Source: JBNKHH01 sp050290245 (GTDB lineage Bacteria; Pseudomonadota; Alphaproteobacteria; Rhodobacterales; Rhodobacteraceae). From it: a stretch of 37,278 nucleotides of DNA. The stretch lies in assembly GCA_050290245.1 (NCBI GenBank), contig JBNKHH010000076.1, forward strand, positions 1-37,278, given 5' to 3'. Position 1 is the first letter of the stretch, and each line of letters opens with the position of its first letter. Position numbers and translations under genes: made by a program. Below the pieces are notes generated by a model, which did not search any database, had not been told where the DNA came from, and was given only the letters and a program-made list of their open reading frames with translations. Below, in pieces: positions 25,226 to 33,032 of this stretch.

Positions 25226-25260
25226 AAGGCCCGCGGCAATGCCGCGGGCCTTTGTTTTTT
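25226..25260 (+). terminator. Rho-independent terminator of tctC1
   Basis: An 11-bp GC-rich stem (AGGCCCGCGGC at 25227-25237 with GCCGCGGGCCT at 25241-25251), a three-base AAT loop and a TTTGTTTTTT tail, 22 bp after the tctC1 stop. It is the clearest intrinsic terminator in the window and sits between the two convergent tctC genes. Confidence 0.92.
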
Positions 25261-25307
25261 CAATCCTTGAGATCGCCGGATCCGTAGGCGCAACCGTCAG
25301 GTCGCCC

Positions 25308-26252
25308 TTACTTCTGGACGATACCGATTTCTTCGACGAACGGGCCCCAGTAGTCGAACTCGCTATCGATCAACGCGCCGGAGTCCGCCGAATTCAGCGG
25401 ACCCGATATCCCAGCGTCGGCCAGCCTCTTTATCATGGCGTCATCATCAAGCACGTGCAGCATGGCCGTTTCGAACTTGGCCAGGGTTTCATCCGACATG
25501 CCCGCTGGCGCCACGAGCACGTAGTAGCTCATGGTGAACAGGTCGGGATAGCCTTGCTCGGCATCGGTGGGCACGTCCGGCAGGATCGCCGCCCGCTTGG
25601 GCATCAAGGTCGCGATTGCCGTGACCTTGCCGGCTTCGATGGGTGACCTGACGGCGGGAATGTCCGCCACGATCATGTCCGCATTGCCCGCGATCACGTC
25701 GACCAGCGCAGGCGCCGCTCCCGCATAGGGAACGTGCTGCATGTTTGTTCCGAGTTTGCGGTTCAGAATCTCTCCGGCAAGATGAGGTGAATTGCCCATC
25801 CCGGAAGAGGCGTAGTGCAAGGTTCTCTCGTTGGCCAGTTTGCGCAGATCGTCCAGCGATTTGACGCCCAGATCGTTATTGACGACGAGAACCGAAGGCA
25901 GCTGACCCACCGTTGCGATCGGGCGCAGCTCCTTGCGCATGTCATAGCTGACGGTCTTGCGTTGGATCAACTCGGTCAGCACAGTACCGCGCGTGGCCAT
26001 CCCGATGGTCGTTCCATCCGGGTCAGCGCGCGCGACCGCCGTGATACCAAGCATGCCGCTGGCCCCCGGCTTGTTTTCGACAACGACCGTCTGTCCCAGC
26101 GCTTCGCCCAACGCGGGCGCGATGATGCGGGCCACCAAATCAGTGGGGCCACCTGCCGAATAGGGTACGATAAATCGCACCGTTTCGGCGGAAGCCGTTC
26201 CCGCAAGCAAAAGAATAGCCATCGCGCAGGAAGCGCGTTTCAAGATTTTCAC
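25308..26252 (-). CDS. tctC: TTT transporter periplasmic binding protein, TctC family (copy 2)
   Basis: Second TctC, also 314 aa. Signal peptide at about 1-22 (MKILKRASCAMAILLLAGTASA), then ETVRFIVPYSAGGPTDLVAR. Motifs VVVENKPGASGMLG, LHYASSGMGNSPHLAGEI and VPYAGAAPALVDVIAGNADM line up almost without gaps with copy 1. It starts with GTG at 26252, behind GAGGAGA. It is the last gene of the minus-strand operon led by the RraA-like gene (153 bp after the NIPSNAP gene) and converges on copy 1. It has no permease of its own nearby, so the two copies probably share tctAB and may differ in ligand or expression. Confidence 0.92.
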   Translation of the reverse strand: MKILKRASCAMAILLLAGTASAETVRFIVPYSAGGPTDLVARIIAPALGEALGQTVVVENKPGASGMLGITAVARADPDGTTIGMATRGTVLTELIQRKTVSYDMRKELRPIATVGQLPSVLVVNNDLGVKSLDDLRKLANERTLHYASSGMGNSPHLAGEILNRKLGTNMQHVPYAGAAPALVDVIAGNADMIVADIPAVRSPIEAGKVTAIATLMPKRAAILPDVPTDAEQGYPDLFTMSYYVLVAPAGMSDETLAKFETAMLHVLDDDAMIKRLADAGISGPLNSADSGALIDSEFDYWGPFVEEIGIVQK

Positions 26253-26405
26253 AGTTTTTTCTCCTCGTTTGAATTAACCCGCGCGACCGATCCTCTTTCG
26301 GAGCGCTGGCTCTCTGTTATCCGTCGCCCGCGAAACGCACCTGAGCACCAGGTCGTCGTCGCTGACCACGAATTCTTATATTGGCAGGACCGTTATTCAC
26401 CGGCT

Positions 26406-26720
26406 TCACAGAGAGACGTGAAAGTCCGCTGGACGCAGCACCTTGACTTCTTGAGCGGAAAACGTGCCTTCATTCTTCTTCATAAACGCCTGCCATTCCG
26501 GGTCTGCATACATACGGGCACGTCGGGTTTCCCGATCGGCCAGACTATCGAACTGCCAGATGTGAATGACCTGGTTCAACGGGCCGATCTCTGTGATCCA
26601 GAACCCGACCAGCGGCCCGAGATGACGCCGCGAAATCGGCAGCGCGACCCGTTCGTAGCGTTCAAGATAGTCCTTCATCAGGCCATGTTTGACGGTGTAG
26701 GTCCGGTGGTCGTAGATCAT
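26406..26720 (-). CDS. NIPSNAP family protein
   Basis: Small protein of 104 aa, beginning MIYDHRTYTVKHGLMKDYLERYE, with the central LVGFWITEIGPLNQVIHIWQFDS and ending AEVKVLRPADF-like. This is the NIPSNAP pattern of a ferredoxin-like dimeric alpha-beta barrel. Bacterial members often sit in catabolic operons without a proven reaction. The ATG at 26720 has AGGAGA that begins immediately after the dehydrogenase stop, so it is coupled to it (10-bp gap). Confidence 0.88.
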   Translation of the reverse strand: MIYDHRTYTVKHGLMKDYLERYERVALPISRRHLGPLVGFWITEIGPLNQVIHIWQFDSLADRETRRARMYADPEWQAFMKKNEGTFSAQEVKVLRPADFHVSL

Positions 26721-26730
26721 GACGTCTCCT

Positions 26731-27708
26731 CTAGGAACCTGTATCGATACGCCCCGCCATGTCCTTGCCGTCCAGCGCCCTCTGGGCGTTTTCGACAACT
26801 CTTTGCGCGAGCATACGTAGTGCGCGGCGGTCGCCCAGCGGCGCGACGTGCGGGGTGATAAGCAGATCGGGAGCCGACCATAGCGGCGAGCCCGCGGGCA
26901 GAGGCTCGGTCCGGAAGACGTCCAGCGCCGCGCCGCTAAGCGCGCCCTTGTGCAACGCATCGACCAGGGCGATTTCATCGAGCACTTCGCCGCGCCCGAC
27001 GTTGACCAGAATTGCGTCCGCTGGAAGCCGCGCAAGGCGCTTCCGATCGAGCAGCCCATTCGTTGCGTCCATCGCCGGAAGAGCGCTGATCAGCACCTCG
27101 GCCCTAGGCAACAGCTCGTCGAGCCGGTCCAGCCCGTGAATCCCGCCAGCCGGCCCTCCGGCGCGCGCGCGGCTGGCAAGCACGCTGACCCGCGCGCCCA
27201 ATACTTCCATGTACGACGCGATCGCACTGCCGATATCGCCATACCCCAGAACCAACACATTGCGGTCGCTGAGCGAGGCCAGTTCCGGGGCGACTTGCGC
27301 GCGGCACCATTGCCCTTCGGCCTGGGCCGCGCCCAACCGCGACAAACGGCGGAGCAGACATAGGGTCAATGCCAGCGCATGACCGGCCACAGCCTTGCCC
27401 CAGATCCCTTCGGCGCGCGCAACCTGAACGCCAACCGGTGCCCCAAGCTCGTCTACAACCTCATAGCCGGCTGCGGAAAGCTGGATGAACCGCAGGTCAT
27501 CTGCGCTGGAAATGATGTCGAAAAACTGCTTGTAGAAGCCTGAACCGATCACGAGACCCACCGCTCCGGCGAGAGCGTCGCGCAGGCTGGCACCGTCCTG
27601 CGCGATCGCGGGTTCGAAACCGGCTTCACCAAGCGCGCGCGCAGTTTCCGAGGGATCGGTCGGTGTCAGGATAGCGACCTTTCCCTTGACGGTTCCGGTG
27701 GCCGTCAT
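26731..27708 (-). CDS. D-2-hydroxyacid dehydrogenase, NAD(P)-dependent
   Basis: Member of the D-isomer-specific 2-hydroxyacid dehydrogenase family, 325 aa, interconverting a 2-hydroxy acid and a 2-keto acid. The Rossmann segment is VLVLGYGDIGSAIASYME (about 150-168). The catalytic Arg-Glu-His set is visible as VNVGRGEVLDE, DVFRTEPLP and TPHVAPLGD. The start overlaps the CoA-transferase stop (ATGA). The N-terminal substrate half is rather divergent. It would produce or consume a 2-keto acid, which fits an RraA-like pyruvate aldolase/decarboxylase two genes upstream. Confidence 0.9.
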   Translation of the reverse strand: MTATGTVKGKVAILTPTDPSETARALGEAGFEPAIAQDGASLRDALAGAVGLVIGSGFYKQFFDIISSADDLRFIQLSAAGYEVVDELGAPVGVQVARAEGIWGKAVAGHALALTLCLLRRLSRLGAAQAEGQWCRAQVAPELASLSDRNVLVLGYGDIGSAIASYMEVLGARVSVLASRARAGGPAGGIHGLDRLDELLPRAEVLISALPAMDATNGLLDRKRLARLPADAILVNVGRGEVLDEIALVDALHKGALSGAALDVFRTEPLPAGSPLWSAPDLLITPHVAPLGDRRALRMLAQRVVENAQRALDGKDMAGRIDTGS

Positions 27709-28919
27709 ATGACATCTTCCTCTGCGAGCGCGGTTATTTCCTCGTCGGTCAGTCCCAGATCGCCAAGGATGGAGGCCGTGTGTTCCCCGATGCGTGGCGC
27801 GGGGGACGAAACGCTCGGCCCGCCATGGGCAAAGCGGAACGGAGCGACAGGCACGGTGTAAGACGTGCCCAGATCCGTCGTAGCAAACCGCTTTAACAGT
27901 CCGCGTTCGGCCAGTTGCGGATCATCAAGCGCCTCCGACAAGGATCGAACGCGCGCCGCGGGGATGTGCCGCTCCTGCAAATAGATCTCCCATTCATCGG
28001 CCGTGCGTTCCAGGAATATTCGTTCCAGATCCGCGCGCTCTGATCCGTAGGCATCGATTCGCGTATCCATGTCGGGCAGCACCCGATCCGGTTCTCCAAG
28101 CAAATCCCAAAGACGGCGATACTGCCGCATGTTGGTTGCCCCCAGCATCAGCATACCCTCGGCCGTTTCGAAGCATCCCAGACTTGCAAAGGGGTAGGCA
28201 TTGCCGATCCGCTTGGGGCCGACCCCCGAAACGCTGTGGTTCGTGATGTGCGACCCCATCAGCATCAATGCCGCGTCCAGCATGGACAAGTCGATATGCT
28301 GGCCCTTGCCAGTCCGGGCGCGCTGAAACAGGGCGCTTGCGATGGCAAATGCGCACATCGCGCCAGTTCCGTAGTCGATGACGGGCGCCCCGATCTTCAG
28401 CGGTCCAGTGTCTTCCGTCCCGGTCATGTCCATCAGACCGGAACTTGCCTGGATGATATTGTCGTATCCGGTCTGTGAACCGCGTGGCCCATCTCCGCCG
28501 AAAGCTGACACCGAGCAGTAGACCAGTTGCGGATTGAGCTCGCGCAGTGTCTCGTAGTCCAGGCCGAGCCCGGCCATCGCTCCAGGGCGGTAGTTCTCTA
28601 TGACGACATCCGTGTCCTGCACCATCCGGCGCAGGATTTCCTGTGCGCGCGGATCCTTCAGGTTCAGCGACAGGCTGCGCTTGTTTGCGGCCTGCGCCAG
28701 AAACATCGAACCCATGGCCATGGCATTCAGGGTCCGGTCCGGGCCCTGGACGCGAACTTGATCGGGATCGTCCCGACGTTCGACCTTGATCACATCCGCG
28801 CCCAGAACCGCCAATTGATAGGCCGCGAATGGCCCGGCAAGGACATGTGTCAGATCCAGGACCTTGATGCCCTCGAAAGGTTGTGCCCCTTCGGGCATGG
28901 ACGTCGCCTCAGCCTGCAT
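27705..28919 (-). CDS. CaiB/BaiF family CoA-transferase (class III)
   Basis: Class III CoA-transferase that moves CoA between carboxylic acids, 404 aa from the ATG at 28919. The N-terminus shows FEGIKVLDLTHVLAGPFAAYQLAVLGADVIKVE, and the block DVVIENYRPGAMAGLGLDYETLRE is diagnostic. The catalytic Asp should be in GAPVIDYGTGAMCAF. I use the ATG at 28919, which overlaps the RraA-like gene by 11 bp; the ATG at 28898 is an equally possible start. It would activate the imported acid as its CoA thioester, giving the substrate for the two hydratase-family proteins and the thioesterase of this region. Confidence 0.9.
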   Translation of the reverse strand: MQAEATSMPEGAQPFEGIKVLDLTHVLAGPFAAYQLAVLGADVIKVERRDDPDQVRVQGPDRTLNAMAMGSMFLAQAANKRSLSLNLKDPRAQEILRRMVQDTDVVIENYRPGAMAGLGLDYETLRELNPQLVYCSVSAFGGDGPRGSQTGYDNIIQASSGLMDMTGTEDTGPLKIGAPVIDYGTGAMCAFAIASALFQRARTGKGQHIDLSMLDAALMLMGSHITNHSVSGVGPKRIGNAYPFASLGCFETAEGMLMLGATNMRQYRRLWDLLGEPDRVLPDMDTRIDAYGSERADLERIFLERTADEWEIYLQERHIPAARVRSLSEALDDPQLAERGLLKRFATTDLGTSYTVPVAPFRFAHGGPSVSSPAPRIGEHTASILGDLGLTDEEITALAEEDVI

Positions 28920-29646
28920 CGCTGGCCCCGATGAAATCGCGGATCTCCCGGCCTTCGTCGATTGCCGCGCAGCGGCGCGCTTCGGCATCGGCTTTCACCT
29001 GGCACTTTTCAAGAACCTTTCGGATCATTGCGCGCGGGACAAAACACACGCTGGTGTCGTCCGCGATGACGAGGTCCCCGGCATCGACCCGCACGCCTCC
29101 GATCTGCACCGAACCGTTGATCTCCATGGTCTCGATTCGCCACTTTCCGGTCACTGCGGTGAATTCGCTGGCCCACACCGGATAATCGACCGCCCGTGAA
29201 TGCGACACGTCCCGGACACCACCATCGACGATGGCACCGACTTCGCCCTGGCGCTTGCCGGTCTGCGCCGAAATCCCTCCCATGTTCGAGACATTCGAAA
29301 CCCCCTGGATGACCAGGAAATCGCCAGGACTGGCAAGATTATGCGCCTCGAACTCGGCCATCTTGTTCACTTCGTTGCGGGCGTTTTCGACATAATCCCC
29401 CCGCTGCGGCAGGTTGCGCACCGTCAATGCAGGCCCCGCAACGCAGCGTCCGGGGATGGTCGGTCGGAGGTAATGAGTGCCAACAACACCGCCAGGCAGA
29501 CCCAAGGCGTCCATGACGTCCGACGTCACGCCAACCGGGTCTTCGAGCGCCAGGAAGGCGTCAACGATGCCAGATTCAATCTGGGGGGTCTGCATCAAGG
29601 TAATCCGTGACGCGTCGATGCGTCCGGTCAATTTCTTTTCTGGCAT
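28909..29646 (-). CDS. RraA-like family protein (HMG/CHA aldolase or oxaloacetate decarboxylase-like)
   Basis: RraA-fold protein, 245 aa, longer than plain RraA (about 160 aa) and similar to the aldolase/decarboxylase branch. GEVGAIVDGGVRDVSHSRA (mid-protein) contains the Gly-rich loop plus Arg-Asp pair that bind pyruvate enolate and the metal. The earlier segment RCVAGPALTVRNLPQRGDY is also typical. The branch includes 4-hydroxy-4-methyl-2-oxoglutarate/4-carboxy-4-hydroxy-2-oxoadipate aldolases. The start at 29646 has an ideal AGGAGG. First gene of a five-gene minus-strand operon with CoA-transferase, dehydrogenase, NIPSNAP and tctC2. Substrate unknown. Confidence 0.85.
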   Translation of the reverse strand: MPEKKLTGRIDASRITLMQTPQIESGIVDAFLALEDPVGVTSDVMDALGLPGGVVGTHYLRPTIPGRCVAGPALTVRNLPQRGDYVENARNEVNKMAEFEAHNLASPGDFLVIQGVSNVSNMGGISAQTGKRQGEVGAIVDGGVRDVSHSRAVDYPVWASEFTAVTGKWRIETMEINGSVQIGGVRVDAGDLVIADDTSVCFVPRAMIRKVLEKCQVKADAEARRCAAIDEGREIRDFIGASDAG

Positions 29647-29673
29647 TTCTTTCCTCCTGGGGATCGCACTGAT

Positions 29674-29718
29674 CGAACCAGCCGTACGCGGTTCGTCTGC
29701 CCGACCAGCGGGGCAGAC
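29674..29718 (-). promoter_or_regulatory. Two dyads in the leader of the RraA-like operon
   Basis: GTCTGCCC (29695-29702) pairs with GGGCAGAC (29711-29718), an 8-bp perfect stem with an 8-nt loop. CGAACC (29674-29679) pairs with GGTTCG (29690-29695). Both lie between the promoter candidate and the AGGAGG of the RraA-like gene, so they would be in its 5' UTR. They could be operators or RNA hairpins. Confidence 0.4.
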
Positions 29719-29746
29719 GCTGGTCACCGCGCCGGCACATGCCGGG

Positions 29747-29776
29747 ACATTAATTGCAAAAACAACACGTAATCAA
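29747..29776 (-). promoter_or_regulatory. Candidate promoter for the RraA-like operon
   Basis: On the minus strand TTGATT (29771-29776) is followed after 18 nt by TAATGT (29747-29752), a moderate sigma-70-like pair about 100 bp upstream of the start codon. An in-between TGTTG-TTTTTG-CAAT sequence resembles the dyad at 30011. Confidence 0.4.
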
Positions 29777-30010
29777 ATGGTTTTTTTCGCTTGTTTTGTT
29801 TCCGCTGAGCGACACACCGACCCGTCCTTTCGCAGACCTGTGACTCTGTATTTCGGGACAATGTTGCTTTCCCCGGGCGCTCCGGGACAGAACAATACTC
29901 TTAACCTATTATAAAAACACAAAAATATACTCAACCCAGGTATACTAAGGAAAATCCACGCGAAGGCTGGTCGGATTGCGCGACATCGAATCCACGCTCA
30001 CACATATTGG

Positions 30011-30026
30011 TGTTGCTCAAACAACA
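30011..30026. promoter_or_regulatory. Palindrome TGTTG-N6-CAACA upstream of the SMP-30 gene
   Basis: TGTTGCTCAAACAACA has perfect 5-bp arms and lies 47 bp before the GTG start at 30074. The arms equal those of the MarR-linked palindrome at 20111, but the spacing is one base shorter, so the same protein may not bind both. Confidence 0.4.
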
Positions 30027-30073
30027 AAGATCTGCATACTGAGATTCAACACAGGGTTTCCAGAGGGATCGAT

Positions 30074-30955
30074 GTGCGCGAAACTACTGAAATCAAACAG
30101 ATTATTAAGGTCGGAAACAAACTGGGCGAAAGCCCAGTCTGGAGCGCGCGCGAGGCCCGTCTGTATTGGGTCGATAGCCGCGGACCGATGGTATTCCGCT
30201 ATGACCCCGCAAAGCGGAGCATCGAAGCGCGAAGCCTTCCGTCGATTGTTGGCAGCATCTGTCTTCGCGCAAAAGGCGGTTTGGTGTTGGCACTCCAGGA
30301 CGGGCTGAACTTCTATGATTTCGAAACCGACACGCTCAATCCCATCGTCGATCCCGAGCCGAACCTATCCGACAATCGGCTGAACGACGGCCGCTGCGAC
30401 CCGGCGGGCCGTTTCATCGTGGGTTCGATGAGCGATGCCAACCGCACCCCCGAGGGATCGCTGTACGCGCTTGATCCGGATCTTAGCCTGCGCAAGTTGC
30501 GGGATGGCGTGATTGTGCCCAACAGCCTGGCCTGGTCGCCCGACGGCTCGGTGATGTATTTCGCCGATACTTACCGCGACGTGATCCTTGCCTATGACTA
30601 CGATGTCGCGACGGGCACGATTTCCGGCGAACGGGTCTTTCACGACACCTCGGGTGTCTCCGGCCGACCGGATGGCTCTTGCGTGGATAGGGAAGGTTGC
30701 CTCTGGAATGCCATGTTCGGCGGCGGAAGGATCGTGCGCTATCAGCCTGATGGAAGCGTGGATCGCGAAATCGAACTTCCTGTCAGCCAGCCGTCAAGCT
30801 GCACATTCGGCGGACCAGGACTTGAAACGCTCTTTGTCACCTCTGCCACCCAGCGCCTTTCCCCCGACAGCCACAAGACCGAACCTTTAGCCGGCAACCT
30901 CTTTGCGCTCGACGTGGGCGCCAGGGGATACCCCGAACCTGAGTTCGCAGGATGA
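30074..30955 (+). CDS. SMP-30/gluconolactonase-family beta-propeller hydrolase
   Basis: Six-bladed propeller of the SMP-30/gluconolactonase family, 293 aa, which hydrolyses lactones using one divalent metal. Metal ligand positions are visible: Glu in LGESPVW (about residue 19), Asn in VPNSLAWSPDG and Asp in GRPDGSCVD. NDGRCDPAGRFIVGSM is also typical. The frame begins with GTG at 30074 behind AGAGGGA; the ATG two bases earlier is out of frame. Its stop overlaps the next ATG (ATGA), so it leads the plus-strand operon of four genes. The lactone is unknown. Confidence 0.88.
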   Translation: MRETTEIKQIIKVGNKLGESPVWSAREARLYWVDSRGPMVFRYDPAKRSIEARSLPSIVGSICLRAKGGLVLALQDGLNFYDFETDTLNPIVDPEPNLSDNRLNDGRCDPAGRFIVGSMSDANRTPEGSLYALDPDLSLRKLRDGVIVPNSLAWSPDGSVMYFADTYRDVILAYDYDVATGTISGERVFHDTSGVSGRPDGSCVDREGCLWNAMFGGGRIVRYQPDGSVDREIELPVSQPSSCTFGGPGLETLFVTSATQRLSPDSHKTEPLAGNLFALDVGARGYPEPEFAG

Positions 30956-31761
30956 CCGAGGCCGACCTGCTGATCGCTACGAAATCAGGCGACACCTGCG
31001 TGCTGACCCTCAACCGACCACAGAAACGCAATGCGCTCAACGACGATCTCCTTCACCGCTGTCGCACAGCGCTGGCAGATGCGGCAGCGGACAAGACGAT
31101 CAGATTCGTACTGATAGAGGCAGCCGGCCCCGCCTTTTCGACCGGTGTGGATGTCGCCCATCTGCGAGATATGCACGGCGCCGCAAACAACGACATTGCG
31201 GCCTCGGCGCGCTGCATGGTCGATCTTCTGGCGGAGATACGCAGCTTGCCCAAACTGGTTTTTGCCGCCGCGCAGGGCCATGTCGCGGGGGGTGGGCTGG
31301 CGATCCTCTGCGCCTGCGACTACGTCGTTCTGGCTGAAAACGCCCGCATCAGCGCCGGCGAGATGAAGTTGGGACTCGTGCCCGTTTTGCTCGCCCCCTA
31401 CCTGATAGACAGGATCGGGCCCTCGGCGGCGCGGCGCTTGTTGTTGCGGAGCCGCGCAATCGAAACAGGTGAAGCCATCGATATGGGCTTGGCCGACCGT
31501 GTGGTGCCGCTTTCGAATCTTGCCACCGCAGTGCGTGAAGATATCCGCGCCTTGCGCCTCAGCGCGCCCGGCGCACTTGCCACAAGCAAACGTTTGCTCC
31601 TCGAAGGCGCGGCGCTTCCGTTCACTGAAGACCAGCGGGCGGCGGCGGCGGAAAGCATCGCCAAATTTCGGCAGACCGCGGAAGCGCAACAGGGCATCGC
31701 CGCATTCCTCGCGCGCGGTACACCGCCTTGGGCAACGGACCGAGAAAAGGGAAAATCATGA
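30952..31761 (+). CDS. Enoyl-CoA hydratase/isomerase family protein
   Basis: Second crotonase-fold protein, 269 aa. First oxyanion segment AGPAFSTGVDVAHLRD, second GHVAGGGLAILCACDYVV. The usual first catalytic Glu (GGCEL) is replaced by Ala here as well (GGLAI), while the second Glu is present in ISAGEMKLGLVP. The N-terminal LNRPQKRNALN and the C-terminal helix are normal. It is packed by 4-bp overlaps between the lactonase and the thioesterase. The altered active site argues against a routine beta-oxidation hydratase and for an isomerase, hydrolase or lyase role on the pathway's CoA ester. Confidence 0.87.
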   Translation: MTEADLLIATKSGDTCVLTLNRPQKRNALNDDLLHRCRTALADAAADKTIRFVLIEAAGPAFSTGVDVAHLRDMHGAANNDIAASARCMVDLLAEIRSLPKLVFAAAQGHVAGGGLAILCACDYVVLAENARISAGEMKLGLVPVLLAPYLIDRIGPSAARRLLLRSRAIETGEAIDMGLADRVVPLSNLATAVREDIRALRLSAPGALATSKRLLLEGAALPFTEDQRAAAAESIAKFRQTAEAQQGIAAFLARGTPPWATDREKGKS

Positions 31762-32237
31762 ACAATCGAAGTGTCTGGGTGGAAGGCATCCACTCCCCCC
31801 GGAATGAACCGGATTTCGCATCGACGCTCGGATTTGAACTGACCGACTGGCGGGACGGCTATTGCGCGCTGCAAGCCCGGATCCGACCCTCGATGCTGAA
31901 CCGGTCGGGCGTTTTGCATGGTGGAATTCTCATGACCTTGCTCGACATCTGCTGTGCCCGCGCCTCATGCTGGGCGCCGGCCGACCAGCCACCGCGCTTC
32001 GCGGCCACGCTGTCACTGTCGACCAACTTCGTCGCGCCTGGCAGAAACGGCATTGTGCAAGCAATCGGACGTCGTGTCGGCGGCGGCACGCGAATCATGA
32101 CCTGCCGAGGCGAGGTTCTTGACGAAGAGGGAAACGTTCTCGCCTCGGGCACGGGAACTTTCCGGCTACGCCGCGTTTCGTCCCCCGCCGAAAAACTTGA
32201 CCGGCAGAACACAGACTTCGGGAATGCGTCATGTTGA
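31758..32237 (+). CDS. PaaI-type hot-dog thioesterase
   Basis: Hot-dog fold thioesterase of 159 aa. The central helix motif NRSGVLHGGILMTLLDICCARAS matches the HGGxxxxLxD signature of PaaI/4HBT-family enzymes that hydrolyse acyl-CoA thioesters. The following strand FAATLSLSTNFVAPGR is typical. The ATG at 31758 overlaps the preceding stop by 4 bp; an in-frame start upstream at 31728 is not needed. It could free CoA from an end- or dead-end product in the operon. Confidence 0.88.
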   Translation: MNNRSVWVEGIHSPRNEPDFASTLGFELTDWRDGYCALQARIRPSMLNRSGVLHGGILMTLLDICCARASCWAPADQPPRFAATLSLSTNFVAPGRNGIVQAIGRRVGGGTRIMTCRGEVLDEEGNVLASGTGTFRLRRVSSPAEKLDRQNTDFGNASC

Positions 32238-32644
32238 CCGACGACGACCGGGCAGAAATCCAACGCGTGATTTACAACTATTGCTACGCGCTCGACGAAG
32301 GGCGTCTTGAGGACCTTGCATCGCTCTTCGCAGACACTGGCGTCTGGAAAGCGAACTATGGCAGCGCGACAGGCCCGACCGAAATCGCGCGGCTCTTGCG
32401 TGAACTGGTGCCCGCCCGACCCCGCCGACGCCATCACGTCACCAATCTCCTGATCGACGAAACAGAAGAGGGTATCAAAGCAACGTCATACTATCTTGTC
32501 GTTCGCGAAGGTGAAGATGGCGCACCGGTCGTGTCCGTGGCCGGCACGTATTTCGATGAATTCATAAAGGAAAATGGCCGGTGGCGTTTCGCATATCGCA
32601 CCCTGGCACCAGCGATCTTGGGCGATATGGGTCTGAAGCGGTGA
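32231..32644 (+). CDS. SnoaL-like (NTF2 fold) protein
   Basis: Cone-shaped NTF2-like fold, 137 aa. The opening DDRAEIQRVIYNYCYALDEGRLEDLASLFADTGVW and the strands KATSYYLVVRE and GRWRFAYRTLAPAIL match SnoaL-like proteins. These serve as isomerases, dehydratases or hydrolases for small hydrophobic or cyclic substrates, or have no known reaction. It overlaps the thioesterase by 7 bp and is the last gene of the operon. No catalytic assignment is possible from sequence alone. Confidence 0.85.
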   Translation: MLTDDDRAEIQRVIYNYCYALDEGRLEDLASLFADTGVWKANYGSATGPTEIARLLRELVPARPRRRHHVTNLLIDETEEGIKATSYYLVVREGEDGAPVVSVAGTYFDEFIKENGRWRFAYRTLAPAILGDMGLKR

Positions 32645-33032
32645 CAAGAGCCAGCGTGGCACAGTATCTGGCGATTTCCGGCAAAACCCTAACATAGGCC
32701 TTGGGTGGTCCATCTCCGATTTCGCGATGCAAGCCCGCGGTCTTCTACTGTTGGAACGGGACTGTCACGTTGATCGTGTTCGGGTTCCAGTTCCAGCGTT
32801 TTTTGCAGGACATGCCGGGTATGGCAAATTGACCGAGGGCGAAGGTGCTGTCCGGCGCATGCGGACCAGTCGCGGCAAGGGCAGGATGACCGACATTTGT
32901 CCGACGCAGAGACCGTGCCACTCTGCGAGTGTGATGGCTCGGTTCGTTTCCAAGCAGCGAAACGGCGCACGTTTGGTCGGGGGCTGGACGTTACAAAACC
33001 GCCCTGCCCCGTTTCAAGCCAAGTTTGTCTGA
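32645..33032. other. Non-coding stretch before the PPOX remnant
   Basis: About 390 bp with open frames on both strands but no recognisable protein. It could hold more of the decayed gene whose end is visible at 33033-33245, but I found no matching N-terminal sequence. Confidence 0.4.

Larger units (their letters stand above)
29647..30073. other. Divergent control region between the RraA-like and SMP-30 operons
   Basis: 427 bp, strikingly AT-rich from 29750 to 29960 within a GC-rich region. It contains a leftward promoter candidate, two dyads in the RraA leader, TATACT twice (29926-29931 and 29941-29946), an AT-rich CTATTATAAAAACAC stretch (29906-29920) that could hold a rightward -10, and TGTTG-N6-CAACA at 30011-30026. 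No gene is visible. Confidence 0.6.

Noticed and set aside
30072..30308. ATG at 30072 as start of a gene upstream of the lactonase
   Set aside because: It is out of frame with the beta-propeller protein; the overlapping GTG at 30074 with AGAGGGA leads the real frame.
32727..33032. Plus-strand 101-codon frame after the SnoaL-like gene
   Set aside because: No recognisable sequence, no ribosome site, and adjacent to a pseudogene; treated as non-coding.
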